From Fervidifonticultor_A tertius (GTDB lineage: Bacteria > Sysuimicrobiota > Sysuimicrobiia > Sysuimicrobiales > Humicultoraceae), in the NCBI GenBank assembly GCA_031459235.1, contig JAVKIY010000019.1, forward strand, positions 1 through 42,912: a DNA stretch of 42,912 nt, in the 5' to 3' direction. Positions 15,282 to 23,548 of this stretch are shown in pieces. The position numbers and the translations under genes were made by a program. Within the stretch, counting starts at the first letter, position 1. Each line of letters begins with the position of its first letter. Below the pieces are notes generated by a model. It was given only the letters and a program-made list of their open reading frames with translations, had not been told where the DNA came from and searched no databases.

Positions 15282-16352
15282 ATGGGGGGTGGAGTCTCAC
15301 GCCGCAATCTGTTTCGCACCACCGCGCTGGGCATCGCCGGCGCCGCCGCCGGCGCGCTCGCGCGGACCACCCGGTCACTGGTGGAGGCGGCTCGAAGCGG
15401 GACCGCGGACCACGCACTGCACGCCGCGGCGACGCATGGCGGGGGGCCGGCGGCCGGCCCGCCGCCGGCGCACGCCACCGACCTCGGCGTCGTTGGTGCC
15501 TTCGACCTCGGGCGCGCCCCGGTGGACCCGATGCGCTACCTCACGCACTTCGACTGGGGCCGCCCCAGCCGCGCCCCGGGCGGCCGCACGCTGCGCGAGT
15601 ACCGCATCATCACCCAGAACCGTGACGTCGAGGTGGCCCCCGGGGTTGTCTTCCCGGCGTGGACCTTCAACGGGCAAGTGCCCGGGCCGACGCTCCGGGC
15701 GCGCGCGGGCGACCGTGTCCGCGTGCACTTCTCGAACGGCACCCTCCACCCCCACAACATCCACTTCCACGGCTTCCACCCGGCGGAGATGGACGGCGTC
15801 GAGCCCATCCCGGCCGGCCGGTCGTTCGTCTACGAGTTCGACGCCGAGCCGTTCGGGCTGCACCTCTACCACTGCCACGTGCAGCCGCTCAAGCGGCACA
15901 TCCACAAGGGGCTCTACGGGACGTTCATCATCGACCCGCCGGAGGGGCGGCCGCCCGCCCGGGAACTCGTGATGATGATGAACGCCTTCGACACCAACTT
16001 CGACGGCGAAAACGAGATCTACGCAGTGAACTCGCTGCCGTTCTACTACATGCGCCATCCCATCCGCGTCCGGCGGAACGAGCTGGTGCGCGTCTACCTG
16101 GTGAACATCACCGAGTTCGACCCGATCAACTCGTTCCACCTCCACGCGAACTTCTTCCACGTCTACCGCACCGGCACGCGGCTGACGACCACGGAGTTCA
16201 CCGACGTGATCACCCTCGGCCAGGCGGAGCGGGCCGTGCTCGAGTTCCGCTATCCCCGGACCGGCCGGTTCATGTTCCACGCGCACCAGAGCGAGTTCGT
16301 CGAGCTGGGCTGGATGAGCTTTTTCGAGGTAGTCGACGATGGCGCCGTCTGA
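15282..16352 (+). CDS. Tat-exported multicopper oxidase
   Basis: This 356-residue two-cupredoxin protein has a twin-arginine signal (SRRNLFRTTALG). The copper ligands are visible in order: HPHNIHFHGFH (about 156-166), LYHCHVQPLKRHIH with the type 1 Cys198, FHLHANFFH and HAHQSEF near the C-terminus. This is the two-domain, nitrite-reductase-like or small-laccase layout, shorter than three-domain CueO/CopA. The enzyme would oxidise Cu(I), Fe(II) or Mn(II) outside the membrane. ATG at 15282 follows GGGGTGA. Its last 14 bases overlap the start of a ZIP transporter gene, so oxidase and transporter are made together. Confidence 0.9.
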   Translation: MGGGVSRRNLFRTTALGIAGAAAGALARTTRSLVEAARSGTADHALHAAATHGGGPAAGPPPAHATDLGVVGAFDLGRAPVDPMRYLTHFDWGRPSRAPGGRTLREYRIITQNRDVEVAPGVVFPAWTFNGQVPGPTLRARAGDRVRVHFSNGTLHPHNIHFHGFHPAEMDGVEPIPAGRSFVYEFDAEPFGLHLYHCHVQPLKRHIHKGLYGTFIIDPPEGRPPARELVMMMNAFDTNFDGENEIYAVNSLPFYYMRHPIRVRRNELVRVYLVNITEFDPINSFHLHANFFHVYRTGTRLTTTEFTDVITLGQAERAVLEFRYPRTGRFMFHAHQSEFVELGWMSFFEVVDDGAV

Positions 16353-17514
16353 TCGCCGGCGGACCATCCTGCTGGGGTTCGGCCCGGTCGCCTTGCTGGC
16401 CGTCTTCGTCGCGCTGTTCCTACGCTACGGCCCACTCGGGGTCTTCGAGGCCGCCTTCCCGCCCGTGGAAGAGCTGACCATCGACCGGGTCACCCTCCGG
16501 CCCGGCGAGATCGTGGTCGCGGTCACCAACGGCGGCCCGCAGCCGGTCACCGTCGCGCAGGTCATGGTGGACGACGCGTATTGGCGGCACACGATCGCCC
16601 CCGATCGGACCATCCCCCGGCTGGGCCGCGCGACCGTCACGATTCCCTACGACTGGGTGGACGGGGAGCCGCACCTGATCACGCTGCTCACCGGGACCGG
16701 CCTCACCATCGAGCACGAGATCGCCGTCGCGGTCGCCTCGCCGCGGCCGGATGCGCGGTACCTGGGAACCTTCACGCTGCTGGGCGTCTACGTGGGCGTG
16801 ATCCCGATCGCGGTCGGGCTGCTGTGGTTCCCATTCCTGCGGCGGGTGGGTCGGCGGTGGCTGGGGTTCTTCCTGAGCCTGACGGGCGGGCTGCTGGTCT
16901 TCCTGGGCGTGGACACCCTGGCCGAGGCGCTCGAGGCCAGCGGCCGCGTGCCGGGCGCGTTCCAGGGAACGGGCCTGGTGACGCTGGGCGTGATCGGCAC
17001 GATCCTCGCGCTGACCGCGGTTGTGCGGCGGGCGACCGGCGGCGCCAGCGATGGCCCGCGCGCGCGGTTCCTGCTCGCGCTGCTGATCGCAGTCGGCATC
17101 GGGTTGCACAACCTGGGCGAGGGCCTGGCGATCGGCGCGGCGTACTCGCTCGGCGAGATCGCGCTCGGCACCTTCCTGGTGCTGGGCTTCCTGATCCACA
17201 ACACCACCGAGGGGCTCGGCATCGCGGCGCCGCTCGCGCAGGACCGGCCGCCGCTCGCGCAGTTCGTCCTGCTGGGTGCGGTGGCTGGGGTGCCGACGAT
17301 CGCCGGGACCTGGATCGGCGGGCTGGTGTACTCGCCGGTCTTCGCTACGCTGTTCCTGGCCGTGGGCGCCGGCGCGATCTTCCAGGTGGTCTACGAGCTG
17401 GGGCGCATGATGGTCCGCCAGGCGGGCGACGAGCTCGCGACGCTGACCAACGTCGCGGGGTTCGTGGCCGGGCTCCTGGTCATGTACGGCACGGGACTGC
17501 TTGTGGCAGGATAG
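16339..17514 (+). CDS. ZIP-family metal transporter with an N-terminal extracytoplasmic domain
   Basis: This 391-residue protein begins with a membrane anchor (about 10-27) and a 100-residue beta-rich outer domain (EELTIDRVTLRPGEIVVAVTNGG...). The ZIP core with about eight helices follows. The metal motifs are HNLGEGLAIG and HNTTEGLG, the canonical helix 4 and 5 sites for Zn, Fe or Mn. ZIP proteins import divalent metals. The outer domain is not part of standard ZIPs and might receive metal from the oxidase encoded just upstream (14-base overlap). The regulator gene follows 13 bases later. Confidence 0.88.
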   Translation: MAPSDRRRTILLGFGPVALLAVFVALFLRYGPLGVFEAAFPPVEELTIDRVTLRPGEIVVAVTNGGPQPVTVAQVMVDDAYWRHTIAPDRTIPRLGRATVTIPYDWVDGEPHLITLLTGTGLTIEHEIAVAVASPRPDARYLGTFTLLGVYVGVIPIAVGLLWFPFLRRVGRRWLGFFLSLTGGLLVFLGVDTLAEALEASGRVPGAFQGTGLVTLGVIGTILALTAVVRRATGGASDGPRARFLLALLIAVGIGLHNLGEGLAIGAAYSLGEIALGTFLVLGFLIHNTTEGLGIAAPLAQDRPPLAQFVLLGAVAGVPTIAGTWIGGLVYSPVFATLFLAVGAGAIFQVVYELGRMMVRQAGDELATLTNVAGFVAGLLVMYGTGLLVAG

Positions 17515-17527
17515 ACAGGGGACCGTC

Positions 17528-18199
17528 ATGCCGGCGCCGCTGAGCCAGGCCGTGGAGGACTACCTGAAGGCGATCTACATGCTCGCCCAGGGGGGCGCGC
17601 GTGTCACCACCAACGAGCTCGCGGACCGGCTGGGCGTCGCGCCCGCGTCCGTCACCAACATGGTGAAGCGGCTGGCCGGGCTCCGCCTGGTCCGGCACAC
17701 GCCCTACCGCGGGGTCGAGCTCACCGAGGCCGGGGAGAAGGTGGCCCTGGAGGTGGTGCGCCACCACCGCCTGCTGGAGCTCTACCTGAGCCGGCACCTC
17801 GGCGTGAGCCTGGACCGCGTCCACGAGGAGGCCGACCGCCTGGAGCACGTGCTCTCCGACGATCTGGAGGAGCGCATCGCTGGCGCGCTCGGGGAACCCG
17901 CCCATGACCCCCACGGCCATCCGATCCCGACGCGCGAGGGCGCCGTGCCGACGCCGGTGGGGTCGGCGTTGACCGACGGCAAGCCCGGGCAGCGCGGGCT
18001 GATCGTGCAGGTAAGCGACCGAGACGAGAGGGTGTTGCGCGACCTCTCGTCGGCCGGGCTCCTGCCCGGCGCCGCGCTGGAGGTCGTCGCCGCGGGGGCG
18101 CGCCACGTGGACGTGCGGGTAGAGGGGCGGCCGCGGCGGGTCAGCGCGGCGCTGGCCGGCGCCGTCTACGTGGAGTTCGAGGGGCAGACGAAGGCATAG
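17528..18199 (+). CDS. DtxR/MntR-family metal-dependent repressor
   Basis: This 223-residue regulator has an N-terminal winged helix (VEDYLKAIYML, ELADRLGVAPASVTNMVKRL), a dimerisation/metal domain and a C-terminal SH3-like FeoA domain (GQRGLIVQVSD...). The metal region reads EADRLEHVLSDDLEERI, where IdeR/DtxR has EACRWEHVMSD; the Cys ligand is an Asp here, closer to the acidic MntR arrangement and hinting at Mn. ATG 17528 has AGGGGA upstream and is preferred to GTG 17501, which lies inside the ZIP gene. It probably represses its own operon through the site at 15247-15265. Confidence 0.88.
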   Translation: MPAPLSQAVEDYLKAIYMLAQGGARVTTNELADRLGVAPASVTNMVKRLAGLRLVRHTPYRGVELTEAGEKVALEVVRHHRLLELYLSRHLGVSLDRVHEEADRLEHVLSDDLEERIAGALGEPAHDPHGHPIPTREGAVPTPVGSALTDGKPGQRGLIVQVSDRDERVLRDLSSAGLLPGAALEVVAAGARHVDVRVEGRPRRVSAALAGAVYVEFEGQTKA

Positions 18200-18209
18200 C
18201 GGCCGCGCG

Positions 18210-18716
18210 TCAGTGCACGGTCCCGCCGAAGTCACTGGGCTTCACGCGCTCGAGAAACTTCCGAAACTCCTGCGGGTCGAGCTCCTCCTCGTCGCCTCCG
18301 CGGTCCTCGCCGTCGGCCGTCTTGCGGAGCGCGATGGCCTGCGCGGCGACCTTGTCCTCGACGAAGATCGGCGCCTCGACGCGCAGCGCCAGCGCGATGG
18401 CGTCGCTGGGGCGCGAGTCGATGACCAGCGTGGTGCCGTTGCGGGCCAGGTGGATCTCCGCGAAGTAGGTCTGGTCGCGGACGTCGCTGACGACGATGCG
18501 CGTGACGGTGGCGGCGAGCCGCTCGAGGACCGCTTGGAGGAGGTCGTGCGTCATCGGGCGCGGCGGCGTCACACCCTGGAGACGCATGGCGATCGCCATC
18601 GCCTCGGCCTGTCCGATCCAGATCGGGAGCGCGATCGACTCCTCTTCATCGACCAGCAGCACGACGGGGTTGTTCTGCTGGTCGAGCGCAACCCGGCGTA
18701 CCTTCATGAGTCGCAC
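18210..18716 (-). CDS. Bifunctional nuclease family protein (DUF151)
   Basis: This 168-residue cytoplasmic protein has the BFN domain in residues 1-130 (ALPIWIGQAEAMAIAMRLQG, RPMTHDLL, DSRPSDAIALALRVEAPIFV) and an acidic tail. Members are widespread in bacteria; plant relatives have nuclease activity, but the bacterial role is unclear. The GTG at 18716 has GGGAG at good spacing and is preferred to the ATG nine bases on. It converges with the DtxR gene (10-base gap) and has a perfect TATAAT upstream. Confidence 0.88.
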   Translation of the reverse strand: MRLMKVRRVALDQQNNPVVLLVDEEESIALPIWIGQAEAMAIAMRLQGVTPPRPMTHDLLQAVLERLAATVTRIVVSDVRDQTYFAEIHLARNGTTLVIDSRPSDAIALALRVEAPIFVEDKVAAQAIALRKTADGEDRGGDEEELDPQEFRKFLERVKPSDFGGTVH

Positions 18717-18757
18717 GACAGGCTCCCCCTTCTGTCGGCTCCATGGTGTCTGGGGCC

Positions 18758-18763
18758 ATTATA
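18758..18763 (-). promoter_or_regulatory. -10 element for the DUF151 gene
   Basis: A perfect TATAAT on the minus strand lies 42 bases before the GTG start. No good -35 sits 16-18 bases upstream, so this is a partial promoter call. Confidence 0.45.
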
Positions 18764-18857
18764 CACCACCTGGGGAACCGTCCCCCGAGGGAATCGCCGC
18801 CGCCCGCCGAAGCCCTGCAGGGAGCGTCTGCCCGCGGGCGGGCCCGGAGGTGATCGC

Positions 18858-19406
18858 GTGACGGGATGGATCGTCTTTGGGATCGTCGTCCTGGTCGTCC
18901 TCTACCTGATTGCGCTTTACAACCGGCTCGTCGTGTACCGCAACCGGATCGACAACGCCTGGTCGCAGATCGACGTGCAGCTCCGCCGGCGCTACGACCT
19001 GATCCCGAACCTCGTGGAGACCGTCAAGGGCTACGCCACGCACGAGCGCGAGGTCTTCGAACGGGTCACCCAGGCGCGGGCCCGGGCCATCGCGGCGGGG
19101 TCGGTGGGTGAGCAGGGGCAGGCAGAGAACATGCTCACGCAGGCCCTGCGCAGCCTGTTCGCGGTCGCGGAGAACTACCCGCAGCTCCGCGCGAGCGAGA
19201 ACTTCCAGCAACTCCAGGAGGAGCTGTCGGGCACGGAGAGCAAGATCGCTTTCGCCCGCCAGTTCTACAACGACACCGTGTTGCGGTACAACAACGCACG
19301 CCAGACCTTCCCGGCGGCGATGATTGCCGGGGCGCTCGGGTTCGGGCCGCGGGAGTACTTTGAGATGGAGGACCAGGCCCGCCAGCCGGTGCCCGTGAAG
19401 TTCTAG
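18858..19406 (+). CDS. LemA family membrane protein
   Basis: This 182-residue protein has an N-terminal membrane helix followed by the LemA helical hairpin: ALYNRLVVYRNRIDNAWSQI, LRRRYDLIPNLVETVKGYATHE, SRTE-like SGTESKIAFARQFYND, and YNNARQTFP. LemA proteins form membrane-linked helical assemblies and often pair with HtpX in envelope quality control, as here. The GTG at 18858 follows GGAGG. The htpX gene starts 58 bases downstream. Confidence 0.93.
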   Translation: MTGWIVFGIVVLVVLYLIALYNRLVVYRNRIDNAWSQIDVQLRRRYDLIPNLVETVKGYATHEREVFERVTQARARAIAAGSVGEQGQAENMLTQALRSLFAVAENYPQLRASENFQQLQEELSGTESKIAFARQFYNDTVLRYNNARQTFPAAMIAGALGFGPREYFEMEDQARQPVPVKF

Positions 19407-19464
19407 CGTGCATGATGGGCTGCCGCCCGTGATCTGCTAGCCGCCGCGCGGAGGCGGTCGCCAC

Positions 19465-20382
19465 ATGTACGAGGCGATCGAGCGCAACGTCCGCGGGAGC
19501 TGGGTGCTGTTCGCGGCGTTCGTGCTCGTGGTGGCCGCGCTGGGCTACGTCTTCGGCGAGCTAGTCGAGTTCGGCTACGTCGGCGGCGCGCTCGCGGCGG
19601 TGCTCGCGGCGCTGGGCGCCTGGGCGAGCTACTACCACAGCGACCGGCTGGTCCTGGCGGTCAGCGGCGCGCGCGCGGCCTCGCGCGACCGGTATCCCCA
19701 CCTGTACAACACGGTGGAGGGCCTGGCCATCGCCGCGGGCATCCCGACCCCGCGGTTGTACCTCATCGAGGATACCGCGCCCAACGCCTTCGCGACCGGC
19801 CGCGACCCCGAGCACGCGGTCATCGTGGTCACGACCGGCCTGATGGACAAGCTCGATCGGCTGGAGCTCGAGGGTGTGATCGCGCACGAGATGGCCCACA
19901 TTCAGAACTACGACATCCGGCTGGCGACACTCGCCGCCGTGCTCGTGGGCACGGTCGCGCTCATGAGCGACTGGCTGCTGCGCAGCCTCCGGTTCGGCCG
20001 CCGGCGCGGCGGCCGCGAGGGCAGCGGCCTCGTCGTGCTGCTCGGGCTCGTACTGGCGCTGCTCGCGCCGCTGGCGGCCCAGCTCCTGCGGCTGGCGATC
20101 TCGCGCCGCCGGGAGTTTCTGGCCGACGCCTCGGGCGCGATGCTCACCCGCTATCCCGAAGGGCTGGCCAGCGCGCTCGAGAAGATCGCCGCCGATCCGG
20201 AGCCGCTCGAGGCCGCCAACAAGGCGACGGCCCACCTCTACATCATCAACCCGCTGCGCGAGTGGGGCGGGGTGACGAACGCCCTGTTCAACACCCACCC
20301 GCCGGTCGAGGAGCGCGTGCGCCGGCTCCGGGAGATGACCTTCGAGGGCAGGGAGTCTATGCCGCCCGCGCGAAGGGAATAG
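19465..20382 (+). CDS. htpX: M48 membrane metalloprotease HtpX
   Basis: This 305-residue zinc protease of the membrane has two N-terminal helices and the catalytic HEMAH at residues 141-145 (VIAHEMAHIQNYD). Two more helices follow, then the third zinc ligand in RRREFLADASGAML. It ends with the family motif FNTHPPVEERVRRLREM. HtpX degrades damaged membrane proteins. It follows lemA on the same strand and is probably co-transcribed with it. Confidence 0.95.
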   Translation: MYEAIERNVRGSWVLFAAFVLVVAALGYVFGELVEFGYVGGALAAVLAALGAWASYYHSDRLVLAVSGARAASRDRYPHLYNTVEGLAIAAGIPTPRLYLIEDTAPNAFATGRDPEHAVIVVTTGLMDKLDRLELEGVIAHEMAHIQNYDIRLATLAAVLVGTVALMSDWLLRSLRFGRRRGGREGSGLVVLLGLVLALLAPLAAQLLRLAISRRREFLADASGAMLTRYPEGLASALEKIAADPEPLEAANKATAHLYIINPLREWGGVTNALFNTHPPVEERVRRLREMTFEGRESMPPARRE

Positions 20383-20425
20383 GACCGCTCGAGTGGGCCG
20401 GACCACTCGACAGAGGAGGCTGTCC

Positions 20426-21355
20426 GTGCGCGTCCTCGCAGCCGCGATCCTCGCCGGCTCACTCGTCGTATCCATCGGAGCCAGTGGCCGGGCGGAGGCC
20501 GCGCCACAACCCGGCGGCGACCGCGCCTACGAGGTCCGGGCCGGCGACACGCTGTGGAGCATCGCGCGTCGGCACGGGATGCGGCCGGAGCAACTCGCGG
20601 CCGCGAACGGCATCCCGGTGGACGGCATACTGCCGGTCGGTCGCCGGCTCACGATCCCTGCGGCGGGCGCGCCGCCGGCGCCGAGGGCCGCCGGTCCCGC
20701 GCAGGCCGCAGCGGCTCGGCTGGCCGCGACCACCTACCGCGTCCGGGCCGGCGACACGCTGTGGAGCATCGCGCGCCGCCACGGCACCACCCCGCAGCGG
20801 CTCGCGGCCGCGAACGGCATTCCGGTGGACGGCGTGCTCCCCATCAACCGCGTGCTAACGGTGCCGGGGGGTGGAGCGGCGGTGCGTGAGCCCGCGCGGC
20901 CCGCCGGCCGTGCCTCGGCCGGCCCGCCGCCGGAGGAGGTAGTGGCGGCGCAGCGCGCCCGCCTCGCGACGTTGCCCGCCCGCGGGGAGCAGTGGATGAA
21001 CGACCTGCTCGCGCTCGCCCGGCGCTACCTCGGCGTGCGGTACCGCTGGGGCGGGACCACGCCCAACGGGTTCGACTGCTCCGGGTTCATGTACTATGTG
21101 TTTGGCCGGCTTGGCGTCGCGCTGCCGCGGACGACCTTCGCCATGTTCGCGGAGGGCGCCCCGGTCCCGCGGGAGGACTTGCGGAGCGGTGACGTCGTCT
21201 TCTTCGAGACCATCAGCCCCGGCCCGTCGCACGCCGGCATCTACCTCGGCGACGGTCGGTTCATCCACGCGTCGTCGGGGGCCGGGCGAGTGCTCATCAC
21301 CTCGATGGACGACGGCTACTACGCCCCGCGGTACCTCGGCGCCCGCCGCTTCTAG
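20426..21355 (+). CDS. LysM-LysM-NlpC/P60 cell-wall hydrolase
   Basis: This 309-residue secreted protein has a signal peptide ending near RAEA, two LysM peptidoglycan-binding domains (YEVRAGDTLWSIARRHG and YRVRAGDTLWSIARRHG) and a C-terminal NlpC/P60 endopeptidase. Catalytic Cys is in FDCSGFMYYVF, His in SHAGIYLGDGRFIHAS. It would cut stem peptides in the wall. The GTG at 20426 with AGGAGG six bases upstream is chosen over GTG 20393. MurT-GatD follow 32 bases later, so the three wall genes may form one unit. Confidence 0.93.
   Translation: MRVLAAAILAGSLVVSIGASGRAEAAPQPGGDRAYEVRAGDTLWSIARRHGMRPEQLAAANGIPVDGILPVGRRLTIPAAGAPPAPRAAGPAQAAAARLAATTYRVRAGDTLWSIARRHGTTPQRLAAANGIPVDGVLPINRVLTVPGGGAAVREPARPAGRASAGPPPEEVVAAQRARLATLPARGEQWMNDLLALARRYLGVRYRWGGTTPNGFDCSGFMYYVFGRLGVALPRTTFAMFAEGAPVPREDLRSGDVVFFETISPGPSHAGIYLGDGRFIHASSGAGRVLITSMDDGYYAPRYLGARRF
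20534..20834 (+). repeat. Near-identical LysM-coding DNA repeat (two units, 207-base period)
   Basis: The 35-base segment at 20534-20568 is repeated exactly at 20741-20775. The following LysM part (GCGGCCGCGAACGGCAT... at about 20598 and 20805) is repeated with a single change. Identity at synonymous sites points to a recent internal duplication or gene conversion. Confidence 0.8.
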
Positions 21356-21387
21356 CGTCCTTCGCTCCCGCTCGCGCGTCCCCCGCT

Positions 21388-22776
21388 GTGCGTGACGCGG
21401 CCGCGATCCTGGCAGGCCGGCTCGCGGCGCGTGCGTCCAGGGCGCTGGGCGCCGGCGGCGGGACCACCGTGCCGGGCCGTGTGGCACTCGCGCTCGCGCC
21501 GGGTCTCATCGGCCGGCTGGTCGCGCGCCTCCCTGGCGGGGTGGTCCTCGTCTCCGGCACGAACGGGAAGACGACGACCGCGCGGCTGCTCGACGGGGTG
21601 CTGGCCGCCGCCGGCCGAACCGCGGTGCACAACCGCGCGGGCGCGAACCTGCTGCCCGGGATCGCCTCGGCGCTCGTCGAGCGCGCCGGCCTCGACGGCC
21701 GGCCGCGGGCCGAGGTCGGGCTGTTCGAGGTGGACGAGTTCGCGCTGCCCGCGGCGGTGGAGGCCACGCGGCCGTTGGTCGTGGTGCTGCTCAACCTCTT
21801 CCGCGATCAGCTCGACCGCTACGGCGAGATCGACATCATCGCGGAGCGCTGGGCCCGGGTGCTGGCCGCGCTCCCCCCGGGGGCGACGGTGGTCGCCAAC
21901 GCCGACGACCCGATGGTCGCCGACGTCGCGGCCACCTGGGCGGGCCGGTGCCTGCTGTTCGGACTCGATGACGCGCCCGACCGCGGCGGCGCGCGCACCC
22001 TCGAGCACGCGGCCGACGCTCGCTACTGCTACCGGTGCGGCGTGCTCTACGAGTACGGCCTGGTCGCCCTGGGCCACATGGGACACTACCGCTGTCCGCG
22101 GTGCGGCCGCGCGCGGCCGGCCCCTGCCGTGCGCGCGCGGACCGTGCGGCTGCGGGGTGCCGACGGCGCCTTCTTCACCCTCGTGCTGCCGGACGGAGAG
22201 GTCGCGATCTCCACGGCACTGCCGGGGCTCTACAACGTCTACGACGCGACCGCGGCCGCGGCAGGCGCGCTCGCGCTCGGCGCCGACGTGGCGACCATCG
22301 CCCGTGGGCTTGCGGCCACCGCGCCCGCGTTCGGCCGGGGCGAGCGGGTGGCCCTCGACGGGCGCGAGGCGATCTTCCTGCTGGCGAAGAACCCGGCGGG
22401 GTTCAATGCCGTCCTGCGCACCGTGCTCGACGCCGAGGCGGCGCCGGTCGTGCTGATCGCGATCAACGACCTCGCGGCCGACGGCCGCGACATCTCCTGG
22501 TTGTGGGACGTGGACTTCGAGGTGCTGCGCGATCGAGCGCGCGCCGTCGTGGTGAGTGGGCTGCGGGCCGAGGACATGGCCTTGAGGCTCAAGTACGCCG
22601 GCGTGCCGGCATCGTGCGTGACGGTCGAGCGCGACCCACTGCGCGCCCTGGAGGCCGGCCGGGCGCGGCTGGGCGACGGCGAGCGGCTCTACGTGCTCCC
22701 CACGTACACGGCCATGCTCGACCTGCGCGACCGGCTCGCCCGCCAGGGTTACCTCCGCGGCTTCTGGAAGCAGTAG
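21388..22776 (+). CDS. murT: Lipid II isoglutaminyl synthase, Mur-ligase-like subunit MurT
   Basis: This 462-residue protein has the ATP loop VSGTNGKTTTARLL and the ANLLPGI segment. It also has an inserted four-Cys zinc ribbon (YCYRCG ... YRCPRCG), which is diagnostic of MurT. The C-terminal DUF1727 region carries the catalytic Asp in NDLAADGRDISWLWDVDFE. With GatD it converts D-Glu of lipid II to D-isoglutamine, using ammonia from glutamine. GTG start at 21388. GatD follows four bases after the stop. The pair is found mostly in monoderm bacteria. Confidence 0.95.
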   Translation: MRDAAAILAGRLAARASRALGAGGGTTVPGRVALALAPGLIGRLVARLPGGVVLVSGTNGKTTTARLLDGVLAAAGRTAVHNRAGANLLPGIASALVERAGLDGRPRAEVGLFEVDEFALPAAVEATRPLVVVLLNLFRDQLDRYGEIDIIAERWARVLAALPPGATVVANADDPMVADVAATWAGRCLLFGLDDAPDRGGARTLEHAADARYCYRCGVLYEYGLVALGHMGHYRCPRCGRARPAPAVRARTVRLRGADGAFFTLVLPDGEVAISTALPGLYNVYDATAAAAGALALGADVATIARGLAATAPAFGRGERVALDGREAIFLLAKNPAGFNAVLRTVLDAEAAPVVLIAINDLAADGRDISWLWDVDFEVLRDRARAVVVSGLRAEDMALRLKYAGVPASCVTVERDPLRALEAGRARLGDGERLYVLPTYTAMLDLRDRLARQGYLRGFWKQ

Positions 22777-22780
22777 CGCG

Positions 22781-23548
22781 ATGGATCTGCGGATCTGCCA
22801 CCTCTACCCTGACCTGCTGAACCTCTACGGTGATCGGGGCAACGTGGCGACCCTCGTACGCCGCGCGCAGTGGCGCGGGCTCGACGTCCACGTGCTGGAG
22901 GCACGCCTGGGCGAGGCGGTCGATCCCGGCGCGGCCGACCTGTTCTTCATCGGCGGCGGCGAGGACCGGCAGCAGCGGCTCGCGGCGCCCGACCTGCGCG
23001 CGGTCAAGGGATCGGCGCTGCGCGAGGCGGCCGCGGACGGCGCGGTGGTGCTGGCGGTCTGCGGCGGCTACCAGCTTCTGGGCCATGCGTACCGCCCGGC
23101 CGACGGCCCGGTCCTGGAAGGCCTCGGGCTACTCGATCTCGAGACGGTCCACCCCGGTCCCGGGGCGCGCCGGCTGATCGGCAATATCGTGGTCCGCGAT
23201 CTGGCCGGCGGCCGCCTGCTCGTGGGGTTCGAGAACCACGGTGGCCGGACGAGGCTCGGGTCCGCCGCGGCGCCGTTGGGCACCGTGGTCGCCGGCTTCG
23301 GCAACAACGGCGAGGACCGCACCGAGGGCGCGGTCGCCGGGACGGTCTACGGGACCTACCTGCACGGTCCGCTGCTGCCGAAGAACGCCTGGTTCGCGGA
23401 CCAGTTGATCGTGCTGGCGCTGCGCCGGCGTTGGGGAGACGTGACGCTCGCGCCGCTGTCGGACGCCGAGGAGGATCGTGCCGCGGTCGCGGCCGCCGCG
23501 CGCGCGGGTGTGCGGGTCAGGCTCGACCTCGGCCTGCCGGACCCGTAG
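22781..23548 (+). CDS. gatD: Lipid II isoglutaminyl synthase, glutamine amidotransferase subunit GatD
   Basis: This 255-residue class I-like glutaminase (CobB/CobQ fold) has its nucleophile Cys in AVCGGYQLLG and His in TYLHGPLLPKN. The opening ICHLYPDLLNLYGDRGNV and FENHGGRT are GatD hallmarks. It makes ammonia for MurT. Its 3' end overlaps the convergent DMT transporter gene by 32 bases. Confidence 0.95.
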   Translation: MDLRICHLYPDLLNLYGDRGNVATLVRRAQWRGLDVHVLEARLGEAVDPGAADLFFIGGGEDRQQRLAAPDLRAVKGSALREAAADGAVVLAVCGGYQLLGHAYRPADGPVLEGLGLLDLETVHPGPGARRLIGNIVVRDLAGGRLLVGFENHGGRTRLGSAAAPLGTVVAGFGNNGEDRTEGAVAGTVYGTYLHGPLLPKNAWFADQLIVLALRRRWGDVTLAPLSDAEEDRAAVAAAARAGVRVRLDLGLPDP

